64,000 bases of DNA, taken from assembly GCF_003945595.2 (NCBI RefSeq), contig NW_024104421.1:1860001-1924000 (forward strand), read 5' to 3'. The notes under the pieces were generated by a model that did no database searches, had not been told where the DNA came from, and worked only from the letters and a program-made list of their open reading frames with translations. This document shows, one piece after another, positions 32,495 through 45,700 of the stretch. Numbering within the stretch: position 1 is the stretch's first letter; each line of letters opens with the position of its first letter. A program made the translations under genes and the position numbers. This DNA is from Pipra filicauda (lineage: Eukaryota > Chordata > Aves > Passeriformes > Pipridae).

Positions 32495-35454
32495 GTACCG
32501 CCGTGCGCGGCCCAAGGGCAGCGGGGACGGGCGCGGAGCCGCGGGCAGGCGGGTGGCTGCCGGAGCCCTCCCGGGCGCCCTCCCCGCCCCGCCAAACCCC
32601 AAACTTTATTCTTTCCTCCCCGACCCTTTGTTTTTTTTCCCAGCCCTGCCCGCCCCTCTTGCCCAGTAAAACTTTTTTTTGGGTGGCTCCGTTTGCTGCG
32701 GGGAGGAGAAGGGGCTCGGCGCGGGGGATGGAGGCTTTTCCTCGCAGGGATGCCTTTCCAAGGGGGCTGAGATTTCCGAGGCTTGCGGCATTGCCCGCAC
32801 AATAGGATGCTTCTCGCTTCCCGGATAGCAGCTGCACCGGCAGCCCCTGTGGCTGCTAACAAAGCCCGGGGCTGGGAGCCCGGCTTCCCTCAGAGATGGG
32901 CACTGCCAGGTTGCTGCCAGGGAAAGCTCGGCTTGTGGAGCTTCCTGGGATGCGTAAGGGAAGGTCTGCGTGGATGTGCATTCGTGTCAGCATCCCCGCT
33001 CCGAGGAGCACTTGAGAAGCACCGCGCTGGTCCTTGACTCTGCGGTTTATTATAGAAACCACGTGAAAAGGCACCTTTTTTTCTCTTTTCTTTTGACGTG
33101 GCTGGGAAATGGCGATAATCCTTGGAGCCCATTTCACCTTACCCAGCTGCACAGGAGAGGAGGAATGTTGCAGTCAGGGTGCCGCTGATAGCGGTGGAGA
33201 ACCGGGTCTCTGCAGCGGGGAGGATTTTTTTGAATGGCCCTGCCTTAAAAGCGTGTGCAGGGGGGATTCTCATCTTCGCAAAAATTTCACATGTGTCTGG
33301 GTAAAATGCAGACAAGTGGAAGAGAAGCAGATTTCCCTCCTTTTCCCGGAGGGAAGCTGGGGTTTCTCCCTGTCCTCCGAGTAGAAAATTAAAGATCAGA
33401 GTAAGTGGTAAACCGGAAAACAAACAAACCCCCCCCAAACCCCCTCCCAACCCTCTTTAGTAAAAGCTAGAATGAATCAGACCCAAATTCCAAGGGCCTT
33501 TATTACCCCTTTTTATTTTTTCCTTTGTTTTTAAGTAGTGTACAGTTTTATGTTCTTCAGTATTTTTTTGAATGTATTTGCATTAGCCATGAACGGGAAC
33601 TGACATGTGATCGGTTAATGTCTTGCCTGCTGGGATAACAGAAACTTTACAGTTCTTCCAAGCCTGCAGGAGACATACACAATGACAGGTGATAAGCAGG
33701 GGTGTGTTAATATTATCTCACTGGGCAGGCCTGGTTGAAGTCCTGTCTTTAATACAGAACTAGCAATAAGATACAGATGCGTGACCCTTTTCCTAGAACA
33801 CCTAACTAACACTAGAAACTAGCTTGATCTTCTTGCGTACTAATTAATCCTGTTGTGCTACAGATCCCCATTTGGGGGGTAGAAGAATCCAGATTTTTAA
33901 AAAATTACCCTGATAGATGATGTAGGAAGGAGTTTGGTCTATTATTTTTCATGTTTGTAAACCAAATATTGTCTGAAGATTCGCAGCGCTGCTGCAGCTT
34001 CAGTTTACAAAGCAGTTTTAGACCATTTCCACCACGTGGTTTAGTAACAAAAACTCTGTGTGGTTCATCAGCTATTCCACTTGCCCATATGTTTCTCCAC
34101 TCTCCAGGCATAGTGATAATCTCAGAGATACTACTGAAGAGAGTCTCATGCAATAATAGGACCTATTGTTTCTTATCCGTGTCTGTTGATGAGTTGGTGC
34201 AGTGCTAAATACAATGAGCTTTAAATCAATCTCTTTCAAAAAATCAAGTTTTTAAGAGAAATTGTACACTGGAGATACGTAGTGAGTATAGTATACTATA
34301 TGATTCAAATAGTTGTGACATAGAGCTCTCTTTTTGCTGCATAAATTTGCTTCTTATCATGATAGAATGTTTTGAAATTGAAGTCCATGTCGGGCAGGCT
34401 GCTGTATATTTGAGGTGATTAACAGAAACACTGTCTCAGTCTTTGCTCTGGTCCTGCTGTCTCTAAGCAAGCTTGCTGTAAAACTTCCAAATCTCACTTT
34501 CTGCTGGAAACTGCCTGTGAATGTGAGTCTCTGTTTGAATAGGAAAGGAGGGATAGAGCTTCACAGACAACCTGCATGTGGACTTTCAAGTCGTGTGTGT
34601 TTCCATACTAGTCTAATACTAAGTGGACTTTAATGTATTGTTAATATATTATTTAAGAACAGTGTCAATTGCCATTCTCCCTAGTCTCCTGCCAGACTCT
34701 AGTTACCAAACAATTTTAGTTTTACTCAGTTTTTGAAGCATAAACTTTGAATTAGTCTGTGCTAAAAATCTATATGCAAACTTTCACATTACTGCTTTGT
34801 GTAATGTGGTGGCATTTGTGATATTGTACAGGTGTTTGAATAGCCAGATCCTTGCTACACAGAGCCAACATCTGATGGGTTTTTCTACTCCTTTGTGGAC
34901 TCCTACTGTTGAAGTAGATGTTGGGTAATTAACTTGATCAAATAATATTTTTCAAACCTCAGTAAAGGGCTACTACCCCTTTGCCTTCTGTACCTGGATC
35001 AAAGACAACATCACTAAGTGACTTAGCAAGGTCAATGAAAGCATCTGGGTAATTTGGAGTATTTTGAGTTGAATTCTGGCAACCAAGTGCCAGTAGCTCC
35101 TCAGTCTTCACTGCCCCTTCCTCCGCTCTGAACAGCCAGAAACCTTATGTAAAGATCAGATCCATGTAAACTCTTGCTAATGCAAGAACACAGACTGTCC
35201 TGGTCCTTGTGGAATGATTCAATGAGGGTTTTGTGTTCGAATAAGGATTCCCAGAGCTGGTTTTCAAATAAAAATACCTGTGTAAATAGCCATGGATTAC
35301 TCTTTTGAAGTGTGCGGTGTCTTGCTGCAGCTGTGATGAAGGATAGTTTATGGGAGTAACAAAATGAGCAGGATTAAGCCTTTGACTGTGTGTGACTCTG
35401 TGTTTAAAGCATGCTCTCAGCCTGGACTCTACATGCATGGCTTTTGTGAGAGGT

Positions 35455-35598
35455 CCTCGCATGTTGGATGGGGCCCTGAGCAACCTGTTTCAGTGGAAGC
35501 TACCCTTGCCCATGGCTGTGGGGTTGCTTGATGATTGTTAAGGGAATGAGATGATTGTTAAGGTCCCTTACAGGCCAAACCATTCTGTGATTCTACAA
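35455..35598 (+). repeat. CR1 LINE 3' end, sense strand
   Basis: GGATGGGGCCCTGAGCAACC leads through GTGGAAGCTACCCTTGCCCA to AGGCCAAACCATTCTGTGAT and TCTACAAG. This is a short 3' CR1 fragment. The AATGAGATGATTGTTAAG segment looks like a small internal duplication of the TGATTGTTAAGG string. Confidence 0.88.
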
Positions 35599-38500
35599 GT
35601 GCACCGAGTCGTGCTGCCAGCAGTGCAGTGGGTGTCAGCACGAGAGCTGCCTGCGTTCTTCGATGGAAGGACGTGTGTTGAAAAGCCTGAAGATGCAACT
35701 GAAGTTGCATTAAAAGTTGATTAAAAGAGCTATTGGTCCAAATCCTTTCCTCAGCTGAACATAGGTTCCTTTAAAGTCCTCAAATTCAGGGCATTTGTGG
35801 TTGTGAGCACAGCCTACCAGACATCTATCACTAGTGGCATCCTTTAAATTTCAACTCAGGAGTGGCCAAGGGTAGTCAAACTCTCCGCTGTGGAAACATC
35901 TCCTGTCTGACAAATGCTGAATAGTCTGTCAGTCAGATGGTAAACTGCTTGAACTACAAAGTGGTCAGAATAGGAATGAGATTGTCATTACAGTCACTAA
36001 TAGCTAACATGGCTAATTTGCCTACAATATAATGGCTTGTCATCCTCTGAGGTGGTTAATGTTATTGCGCCCTAATTGTTTTTACAGATTGCTCAGGGTT
36101 TTTTTTAAGAGCCTGGGGCTGCTGAAATTACTTAGGCAAAAATGTTGTTAATTGTTGTCTGTTATTTGTTGAAGTAAATGACATACAATAATACCTTTAG
36201 GATGGTTTTATTTAAAATGTTGCAATTCATTAAAGGCATAGCTGGATCTTTTCGTCCGCCTTACAAGCTCCATACAACCACAAATCCCAAGCGCTGTGTG
36301 TTTATATGACACTTTTGATTGGATTGGACCTTCTCTGAGGAGTGACTTTGCTTGGGGCCAGTGGATTTTTGACTGTCAGGAGTCCCACCGAAGGGGTTCA
36401 GTGGTGATTAGTGACTTAGAGGTTCTTCAGGAAGAGACGGAACAATCTCTGCATGGCAACAGAAAGGCCTCCCTTGAGATTCAGACTGTGATCTTGCTTC
36501 TGCTGCATCAATTTTGTGTGATGCCGAAAGATCACCCAGGGTTTATTCTGGGGGTAACTTGATTAAGCTGGTGGAAGATGTCCCCTGTGAACTCACTGTT
36601 TGTGACCTGCCTCCAGTCCAAAGCATCTGCTACAACTTGACTCTGCTCTTCCGTGATGTCCCCTCTGTCCCTCGAGCCAAGCGGGCCATGCTCACCTTGG
36701 CAGGTGGCTTCTTCCCTCCTTTTCATCAGGCGTGGCCTCTTGTCCATTTTCCGCGGACAGAGTGGAGAAGCTACTGCTGTGAAATCACACAACGGGATCA
36801 GTGGCCAAACTGGACGGGATATCCGGGCATGGCAGGCTCTCTGGTGCTTGCAGTGTGGACAGACTGTGTGGAGCCTTTCGCGTGCCTTGCAAAAAGAATG
36901 TTCTGTTGCCTCTGTGTGCTGTGCCGGAGGGGCTCTTCCGACTGTAACCTTCCCTGCCAGCTGCTCTCTGCCAGCTGTTCCTTGTCTGTACCTTGAGTGC
37001 AATGACTACGGGCTCCGAGGAGCTTCCCCGTGTGCAAATCCTTTTTCATTCTGGATTGTGTTAACACACAATTCCAGGTCACTTCCCCGTCTGGGTGAGA
37101 CGAATGGTACTGCCTAGTCAGCAAGGGTTTCTTTAGTTCAGATGGCTTTTTTTTGTCTTCTCTTTTGATGTGTTGCAATCCCAAGTGGAGTATTTCAGGA
37201 CAAATCTGAGATTAAACTTCATGTTGCTCAAGTGAGAGTTAGATAAGAGTTTTGCCCTGCTTAAACAGCTTTAGCAGATGCGGAATTATTCCTGCTTCTC
37301 TCACTGAGACATATGAAGGATGGACTTAAGAGCAGAGCTGGGAGGTGCTGGCTTAGGTTAGTTCTGCCTCTGTGGCCTGTGATGCCCTGCCCTGAAACTA
37401 ATGGATACGCTCACATGCTGTGCAGTGGCAGAATCCAGCTGATTTTTCTCTCCTGAGTAGGTTCTGCTACTGTCGGGCTGTGTTTTTATCAACATTTTGC
37501 TTGATTTTTTTTTTCTAGTTGTATTTGCTTCATTGGTGATAAGTGTGTTGTAATTTGTGGTTTCTTGGTGTCTGTAGCTGAGGTGGGAAGTTGTTTTGGT
37601 GAAAAGGTACAATTTGAAGAGCAAGTTAAGGATGAGAGGAAAGAAATGTTCTTATTCCATGTTATTATTTGGAGGCTGTGATGAAGAAAGCAAGCTGTAG
37701 AGGGTTTTGGCTCCATATCTTTAAGATCTTTAGATGTCTTTGGATACCTGGATGACATGAAAACTATGAGAATTAGCTCACTGTGTCTTTGCAGATGAGG
37801 GCTGTGCTGGCAAGATAGGAATTGACTGAAATTCCGAAGTTCCAGCTCCTGATATCCTCCTTCCTTGACCCTAAGTAGCATTTTCTTACAGACTTGATTC
37901 ATGATCCCCATGAAGCAGTCAGTTGAGTTCCTTGTTTCTAATGTCTTGCAAAGATGTAGCCAACTCCCTGAGGCTCTTTTCCTGTTAGCCGGGAGCATCC
38001 AAAGGCCCAGAGCCAGGCACTGGGGAACAGGAGGAACAGAGACTTTACTGGAATTTAGGTTACCCAACTAGGGCCCCAAAAGTCTGGTATGTACATACAC
38101 AGACACTGCTGGATTTGTGCATTTTTACATCTGTGCTTTCCTTTTTAATGCCGTAGAGTGGATGGAATGGGCACTGACTTGTCCATACAATACAGTCACT
38201 GGTGATTTATTCTTTTAGTTGTAATTTTCATCTTCAGAGCAGCTGAGAGTGTTGCTCCCATTTGACATGTGTTCAATGATATATATTAAAAGACCTATGG
38301 AAAATGAGTTGTCTTTCCCCCTTTAGAATTTATCCTCCCACAATGTGGATGAACCTCACTGAAATGAGGAGTCTGTTTGCACTGCAGTTTTCTGTTGTTC
38401 CAGTTTTGTAAGCACCAAAAAAATGCTTAAATTTTAAATCCCTGTATAACTATTAATCTTTTTCTGTATGCTGCATGGGGTCCTCAAAGTACGAGAAAAT

Positions 38501-41500
38501 TCCTCCTAACGTTAAATCATTTTAAAATAGCTGCATGGAGTTAAATTCATGCTGAGGCACATTAATCCATGTTAAGTACTATTTGTAAACCTCAGTGCAT
38601 GTTCAGGTTTTGTCATGTCACAGTTTTTACGTCCAGAAGACCAGAGACAATTCTTCTGCCAGGTCTTTTAATCTGTGATAAACAGAGGTTGGGATGAGGC
38701 ACTGATAAGTCATTTGGCCCTGGCAAAGCCTTTTAAAGTAATTGCTACGGAAGCTCTGGGCTTTGTGAAGAAGTTGTGCCTGTCGCCTTGACCTTAGTGA
38801 TAGTTGAAATTTTTAACAAGGTGAATTAAACCATGGAGAACAACATCCTGGCTTTGACCAGGATTCTGAAGGTCACTTTCCCACTGCTCTGTTGAAATCA
38901 GATTGTTATAAAATATTTTACGGCCAGCACAGTGGTGGGTTTTTTTGTTGATGCTGTATTAAATCAAAACAGATGGGATTATTTTGACTTCTACTGTTTC
39001 ATCTGCCAGGAAAATGCCTTCCTGAATTTCTTGGTTTAGAGTTTTTCTTTTCAAGTGGAGATGTGGCTACAATGAGGCTTTTAAAGCTGCTGGGAACAGC
39101 TGAATACTGAATAGAAATGGTTAACTTTTTTGTCTTCCATGTTTGCTGTCAGCATCACTTAATTTCCCAAACAACCACCTTGTTTATATTTTTTCCTTTT
39201 TATTTTTTCCTTCACCTCTTCAGTCTATTCCTATTCTTAAGCTGCTTGATGCCCTCCTCAGCTTTCAGGGGAGCCCCAGACTTTTTGGATGGCTCCTTTT
39301 ATAATTATCCAATCAACATTCATAGCAGTAATATGAAGAACCTGTGTGAAATTATTTACTCCTTTATCTCCCTCCCCTACTGAGTTACCAGTCATCTTCT
39401 TCAGAGTCTTGCAGCTCAGCATTGATGCTTGGGGCATTTGTCATTTTCCATCCTTGGCATCCCAATTGTTGGCTATCAGGCTTTCCAGGTAAACTGCAGA
39501 CTTTGCCTTCGTGTATTAGCAAGATAAAGTCTCTACTCGTCAGGTCGCCTCTGCTCTGAGGATGCACAGCCAGCTTTAATTTAAAAGCTGTTGTGTAGCT
39601 AGCCTGTATTTTCAGGAGCACTAGGAAAACAGAACAGCTATTTTGCTTGCTTTCTTGTGGGAAAAATTTGCTCTGCCTATTTCTGGAATGCCTGGAGTGG
39701 CCATTGCTGTAATAGAGGATAAAAGCTTTGTATTTCCTGTCAAAGATGAAAAACAAACAAAACATAATTTTTATTATTTTCCCCCAGTGAAAAGGTTTTA
39801 GTGTTTTCCTATGTGTTCTGTCTTGGCCAAATGAGAGCTCTGGGAATTCTGTTTTGTCTGCTTCAATGTTTGGAGGTTCCATCATGAAGGATGTTTTCCG
39901 TGTGCTGATGGTCCTGCAGCGTGGTGTGTCCCAGTGCAGGGTGATGAGGTATCTGCTGCTACAATGGTTGGGAGAACCAGTTCAAAAAGCACTGAAATAT
40001 GCAATGAGGGAGGGTGATGCTGAATCCAAGGCTCTCTGATGCCTGCCTCTCTCAGTGAGTTGGTAAGACTTAGGTTTAATGACAAATGGGATGAAGACTC
40101 TCAGGTTACTCAGCTACTCTGAAGGATTTTCGTTCCAAGAAAGCATGTAGTGAGATTTGTCCCAGCTATGCAGATTAGGAATTTTGATTAATGGAGTGGT
40201 TTTTCCACCTGTTAGTTCAATTTTCAGTGTGAAGAAATACCTGGGCAAGTGACAGGCTGCCTGAGTATTCTCTGGAGGAGTGATCCTTCACTTGTGGTGA
40301 CAGTTTGGTGGGTACTGGCTCTTCTTGCTGCTGGTACCTGGAGACACCAGCTTGCTACTTGTGAAGTGTGTAATGCTTTCATGTAAATTTTTATCTTCTT
40401 TCTATGGCTTTCACTGAAGTATTTATCTATTCAGAAGGGAATAGAAGAGCTTTTTTTTCCATGTATAGCATTCACTTGGGAAATGAATCACTGTTCCTGG
40501 ATAGTACCTTACAGTTTCACTTTTATTCCCTATTGAGTTGCCATGTAGCAGTCCTTTTTTTTAGAATGTTGATAAACTTTTGATTAGTGATGGATAAATA
40601 TTTTCATTACATTTCACACTCCTACATTCTTGCAAATCCTCACCAGTATTTAAATGATGGTATGTTACCATTTGTAATAGGTTGTATGCTCTGTTTGGCT
40701 TAGTGTTTAAAAACATGCATGTGGAATCAGGCATGTGCCTTTGTGAGGAGAAAAAAAAAAACACAGGGAAAGATTAACCAGAGTCTAACATGAACAAAGA
40801 AGTCAAAGAATGAATCTTCATCTACTGAGGCAATTCAGATTCTTACTTTTGACCAAAATTTTTACTCCTTGGGCTAAGTAACTGACTGCTTTAACCACTG
40901 TCCTTCCTCTTTAGCTGCTCTTTTTTGTTCCCTATTCTTTCCATATATCTTATCTTCTACCTTAGACCCATCTGGGGAGAAAAGAAATAGCCCTCACAGA
41001 GCTTGTGTGCTGTTGGCTGCTGTCACCCTACTCTGCTACCTGTGTGTTTTCCTCCCTCTCCAGCTGTATCTTGACTTTTCTGTCTCTGTTTCCTCTCATC
41101 TGCTGAGCAGCACTGCTGGTCAGCAGTGCACCTCTTGGCTTTTTGTGCCCTCACATTGCATTTGCTGACAGTGATGTTCCCTAATTCTTTGTGTGATGCC
41201 CCACGTGATGCTGTGCTTTGGGCCCTTCTTTGCCTCACGTCTCAGATCCACCCGCCCCACAGCACAGGGATCTTTTGGTCCCCTCTGCACCACGGCAGCA
41301 CCTCCATGTCATCCTCGGGTGCTCCTCAAGGTTTCTGCTGCAGTCATGGGAGTCAGAGGGTGAAATGATACTTGGTGAACAGCAGCTCAGAGCACAGTGA
41401 GAGCAGCTGGTGCGGAACGGGAGCAAATCAGGATCCGGAGAAAGGCAAAGAAAAGAAAGGAGTTATGAGGCTACTCAGGGGGTTGAGCACAGGTATTTGT

Positions 41501-42600
41501 TACTTTCTTCTTGAAGCATCTCTTCAGCTGATGTTCATGTTCTTTAATGGTTGTACCTGACCCATGCAAATCATCAGCTTAGTGTTCAGTCTCTAGGTCA
41601 CATGAAAGCTTGGTGGGAGCAAGAAAGGTGGGAGCGCCAGGAAAGGTGGGAGCTGCTTGATCTGTGGGCTCTGTCACTAGACAGCAGCAGCAGTGAGTGC
41701 TGCAGTAGACATCCCTAATTAGACTGTAATCTTTAGATTACCCTTGCTCGTTGTGGGTGATTTACTGCCATCCACTCAGGCAGCATTAGGTTCTTGTTTG
41801 TCTGACAAGGTTCAGACTCTTTGCAGTCTCCTGTGTTGTGCCATTTACTACTTAATGAGAATGTAAAAGCCATGAGAATAAATCCATGCAGGGTATGGCC
41901 ATAGTATGGGATAGAAAGGAAATGCAATATTCACGAGGCAGGAGCAGAGGAATGCTGTTGGATCAGATGAGAATGGGAATGATAGGGTGAAGTCTCTTGC
42001 TACAGCTTGCTTAAGATTGATTCAAAAAACACCTTTTAAAGAAATACATGCTGTATTTAATTTTTGTTAGCTTTTAGACCTCTGTAATTTTTATGATATT
42101 AATTAAGAAAAGGGATGAGAAACTTAAGTCTCTCTGCGTGCATCTGTCCTGCTCTTCTGAAGAGTTATGGGTAAAGCAGAGAGCTCACCTGTTAAGTTCT
42201 CAGAAAGTTTACACATCAGCCACTATTCCTTGGTTATGTGGAGAGAGGAGTTTAACATTTATCACTGTGGTGGTCTTAATTATGAAGTATTAGGAGACCC
42301 TCAAGGGCCATGCCCCTGACTGTTTTCAGGCTCTGGATCAGCAGTCCAGGGGGTGTCCACCTGTGAAATTCCACCTGGCTTGGTGATGCTTACTCCTCTC
42401 CCAGAGCAAAGCAGGAGCAGATGCTGAACTGCATATGTTTGTGGTTAGGGGCAGTTAGTGTGACTTAGGGAATGCTACAAACTCTGCTGTTCCCCACCCT
42501 TGGAATACTTGTGCCAGCTCCTGCAGTCGGGTGAATTTGTGGTAGTCTTGGTTTCATGGAATAAAAATGAAAAGGAATTTTTCAGTCCTCATAGCTAAAG
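35599..42600 (+). other. ST8SIA1 intron 1, mostly unique sequence
   Basis: About 7 kb without a recognised repeat. AT-rich homeobox-like stretches at about 36000-36280 (CCCTAATTG, TTAATTGTTG) could be regulatory, but that is only an impression. A triplicated GAAAGGTGGGAGC-like motif occurs at about 41610-41655. Confidence 0.45.
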
Positions 42601-42604
42601 TGAA

Positions 42605-42740
42605 GTGCTTGTAAATGTGAGTGGTGGCTCGGCCCCGAAAAGGCAAATAAAAATTTGTTGTGGGTTGTTGTTCTTCAGATGCCTTGTTTCTGTGCCTTAA
42701 TCATAATTTTGGGGGCCCGACTCGTGATTTTTAACTGCTA
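42605..42740 (+). repeat. Possible ERV LTR 3' part with primer-binding-site-like motif
   Basis: An AATAAA at 42646, about 60 bp of T/G-rich sequence, and then TGGGGGCCCGACTCGTGAT at 42710-42728 are arranged like an LTR R-U5 followed by a tRNA-Pro-type primer binding site. The match is partial, and no gag-like sequence follows, so at most this is a decayed retroviral remnant. Confidence 0.25.
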
Positions 42741-45700
42741 GGGATTGCTGTAGTGAGAATTACATATCAGCCTATAATTAGATGCATTTTTTAACTAAGG
42801 AAACTGCAACAGTGAAGGGAATAGGAGAAACAAGACCAATCTGGGCATTCCTTTATAGGTCATATTATTGAACATTTTGTCTTGGCACCCAGCAAGCATC
42901 TAGCACAAACACACTTGCTAAGCCTTATGGACAAATGCTGAACATCTCCAGTTTTTTGTATGCCCAGTTGGATGAGGCAGTAAAAATGCACATGAGATAT
43001 TTATTCTTTCTGTCCTGTTCCAGCCGTTGCCTTTAAATGTTTAAGCAGATCCAGAAGGGAACAGCAGAGTGTGGAACTTCAGCTTCGCTGATCCAAAAAT
43101 GGTAACGACAACAAAAAAGTAAACCTATCATTAGAGAAATCATGTGTTTTGATAGTTCTGTTTAGACAACAGAACAAGTGAAAACACTTATCTAGTGTAG
43201 TTCAGTAAATGCTAATGAGGTCCAACATGTGATAACATGTTTATTTTTGCCTTGTGTCTTTGATGCTTTCTCTGATTTTGTTTTAAAAAACCTGGTTTGT
43301 GTTTCACATGTCAAACAGGCCATTGCTAGTGAAAGTCTTGCACTAAGCGGGTCGACTTTGTTGTTCTTCCCCACCTAATCTGTGGAAAAATGTATTCACT
43401 GGCCCAAGTTGTTATACTCTCAGTTGGTTTTACAAGTTTAGTACAAATTCCGTTTTCTCATCTGCTGCAGAACAGCAGATCTACATCGTGGAGAAAAGCA
43501 AAGTTCTCTCTGCTGGCATGGAGGCAAATGGGCTCGTGGGGTTTCCACTGGAGTGTGGGCTCTCTTCTCTGTAGCACAGCCAAGAGCATGTGTGTAGTGT
43601 GCTTTCACTTGAAACCATGGATCAGCCTAGGTGAATATGAGCTTGCTCAGGACTGTAGAGCTTAATAAGTTCTTTCCCAAATTTAACCTGATCGTTTGGT
43701 TTCAGGTGATGTCTTTTGTGGCTGTGCAGTCTGTCTTGTGAGACTCTTAACTCCTCTCCCTTTAAGATCGATAACTTACTTTGCCTTAGAGAAATAAAAA
43801 AGAATCCTAAAATCCTTGAGAAGTTGTTTCCACTCCTGAAATGCTGCCTGTCTACAGGTATTCCTTAAACTGTTGGGTAACTGCTAAGAACAGATTAGTT
43901 TTCAACAAGTTTGAAGGAAGAATGAAGGCTTTGTCCTTTCATCATCACCTTTTTAGGTCTAAAGTAAACGGGTTGAATGTACCGGGGAGGAAGATCTCAT
44001 AAAACACATTTGCTCTGGACTAGGCAACGAGCACAAATAAATGAGATTTAAAAGTATTTTTAAACCAACTCTCAGGCAGTGTCCTCTCTTAAGATGCCTT
44101 GTTGAAGGACTAAGTAGGCTGGATGATTTATTTAGTGAATTTTTACTTTTATCCTCATACTGAGTAGATTTCTTGCGTTAATTTCTTGAAGGTTTGTTTA
44201 GGATTTTTCCTTGCTCTTTTTAGCAGCATCTTTTAAATATTGATACTGTAAAAAGACCATAAAACTTCAGAAAGTTGATTCATAATGAAAAGTACTTTGG
44301 GTCCTCTGGGCTTATCCTTCGCCTGAGGAAGCTGGTACACCTCCTCTCAAAAGAGTAGTGGAGGGGTACCCTTGGGATTTCTTACCTCCTTTTCCTGGTC
44401 CTGTCCTTGCATCCCTCCCTACCTGGTGGTGGCTGGGCATGCTGCCCGTTGAAAACTTACTCACAGGTGACATTGCAGGCGCGCCAGCTCAAGAATAACT
44501 TATGCCCCCGGTGTTTTTTGAAGCGGATTACCTTAACACTTTGGATCATCTCCAGAACTACCTTAGCTGTCACCAGCACCTCTTCCCACTTCAAAGAGGA
44601 AGATGTTCTATAAATAGTGGTGCTAATTAGGCTCCACTTCTGTCCCCGGTTCCCTCAGCTCCTTTTGTCCCCTGTGACAGGACCGTGGAGTGAGAGGCAG
44701 GGCAGGGTACACAGCCCTGCTGGCATTTAGCCTTGTCCTGCTTGCTGGCTGTTCTCAGGAACAGGTTGTCTTCCTTCATATATTCTTATTCTTACTTGAA
44801 AACTGAGTTTTCTATTGGGAAAAGTGTCAGAACCCCCTAATCAGCTTAGAGGAAAGGATTGCCCAGTGGGGTACTCCAGAAGGAAAGAAAATACACGCAC
44901 TTGGAGGGAGGATGGGAGGGGGTGATGGTAATGTGGTGAGATGGAGGGGCTTTGGGAGATTGGGAGGTGAAGGATTGGATAGGGTTTAACAAAATACAGG
45001 CACGTAGATTGTAGCAGCAGGGGTGCTGAAGAAGAAGAAATACTAAGAGCAGAGAATAAAGAAACATTTATGTGAAGCAGAATAGTGGAGAAAGAAAGAT
45101 TGTAGCTAGGAAATTTGAGAATGAGTATGTGGATAAATCAGAAGGGCAATCTAATAAGAATAAAACATTAATTGGACAGTTTAAGAACAGCTCAGTTGGT
45201 TAGGCAAGATAACCCAAGGAAGTAACAATTAAAACAATATGGGCTAAATTATAATCTCAGTGAAGAAGCTCAAATATCAGATGGAAGCAGATCTCTTGAG
45301 TAAATTGAAGGTCCAGTTTCAATGGCCAATGTGAGGAATAAGAGAGGCTATGAAACTGTAATAGGAGAGGGCATTTTCATGCCACAAGATAGGAGAATCA
45401 TTTTGCTCTAGCGATGACTGTTCAAGTGGTGAGATTTGGAAGTAGAGTGATGAAATATGTGGAGTACAGCCCACTCACTGCAGCTATCTCTGGTACCTGT
45501 CCTACTTAAGAGCTGTGGTAGGGAAAATGTCCATATGGTTAGCAATAAGACAGGAAAACAACATTTGTTGCTCTGTTTTTTTTTTTTCATTCCGTGATTG
45601 CACCTTACCAACTAGACAATCCACAGACCTGACATCTAGTGAACTTTGTTTGCTGAGGATTAGACTGTCCTCTGGTACACCAGCAGCTCAGGCTTAGGGA

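Larger units (their letters stand above)
31430..32900 (+). promoter_or_regulatory. ST8SIA1: ST8SIA1 CpG island and TATA-less promoter region
   Basis: There is an abrupt switch to very GC- and CpG-rich sequence around exon 1. GC boxes (GGGGCGGG at 31844 and GGGGCGGGG at 31879) lie about 370-400 bp before the first in-frame ATG, and a CTCCG tandem run sits near 31708-31730. No TATA box is evident. GGAAATTTACC at 31889-31899 resembles but does not match an NF-kappaB site. The transcription start cannot be fixed from sequence. The long ORFs crossing the island on both strands (571 and 439 codons) reflect its GC content. Confidence 0.8.

Noticed and set aside
31055..32770. 571-codon ORF on + and 439-codon ORF on - (31518-32837)
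   Set aside because: Both run through a CpG island, where stop codons are rare. The + ORF begins in a CR1 repeat and reads exon 1 of ST8SIA1 in the wrong frame. Their composition (Arg/Pro/Gly/Ala runs) is that of GC-rich DNA.
37489..38067. 192-codon minus-strand ORF in ST8SIA1 intron 1
   Set aside because: No similarity that I can name, no polyadenylation signal or promoter context, and no retrogene signs such as a poly-A tail with flanking repeats.
39385..39885. 166-codon minus-strand ORF with an acidic C-terminus
   Set aside because: It looked protein-like at first (acidic tail EEDDW), but there is no family match, no supporting signals, and it is intronic.
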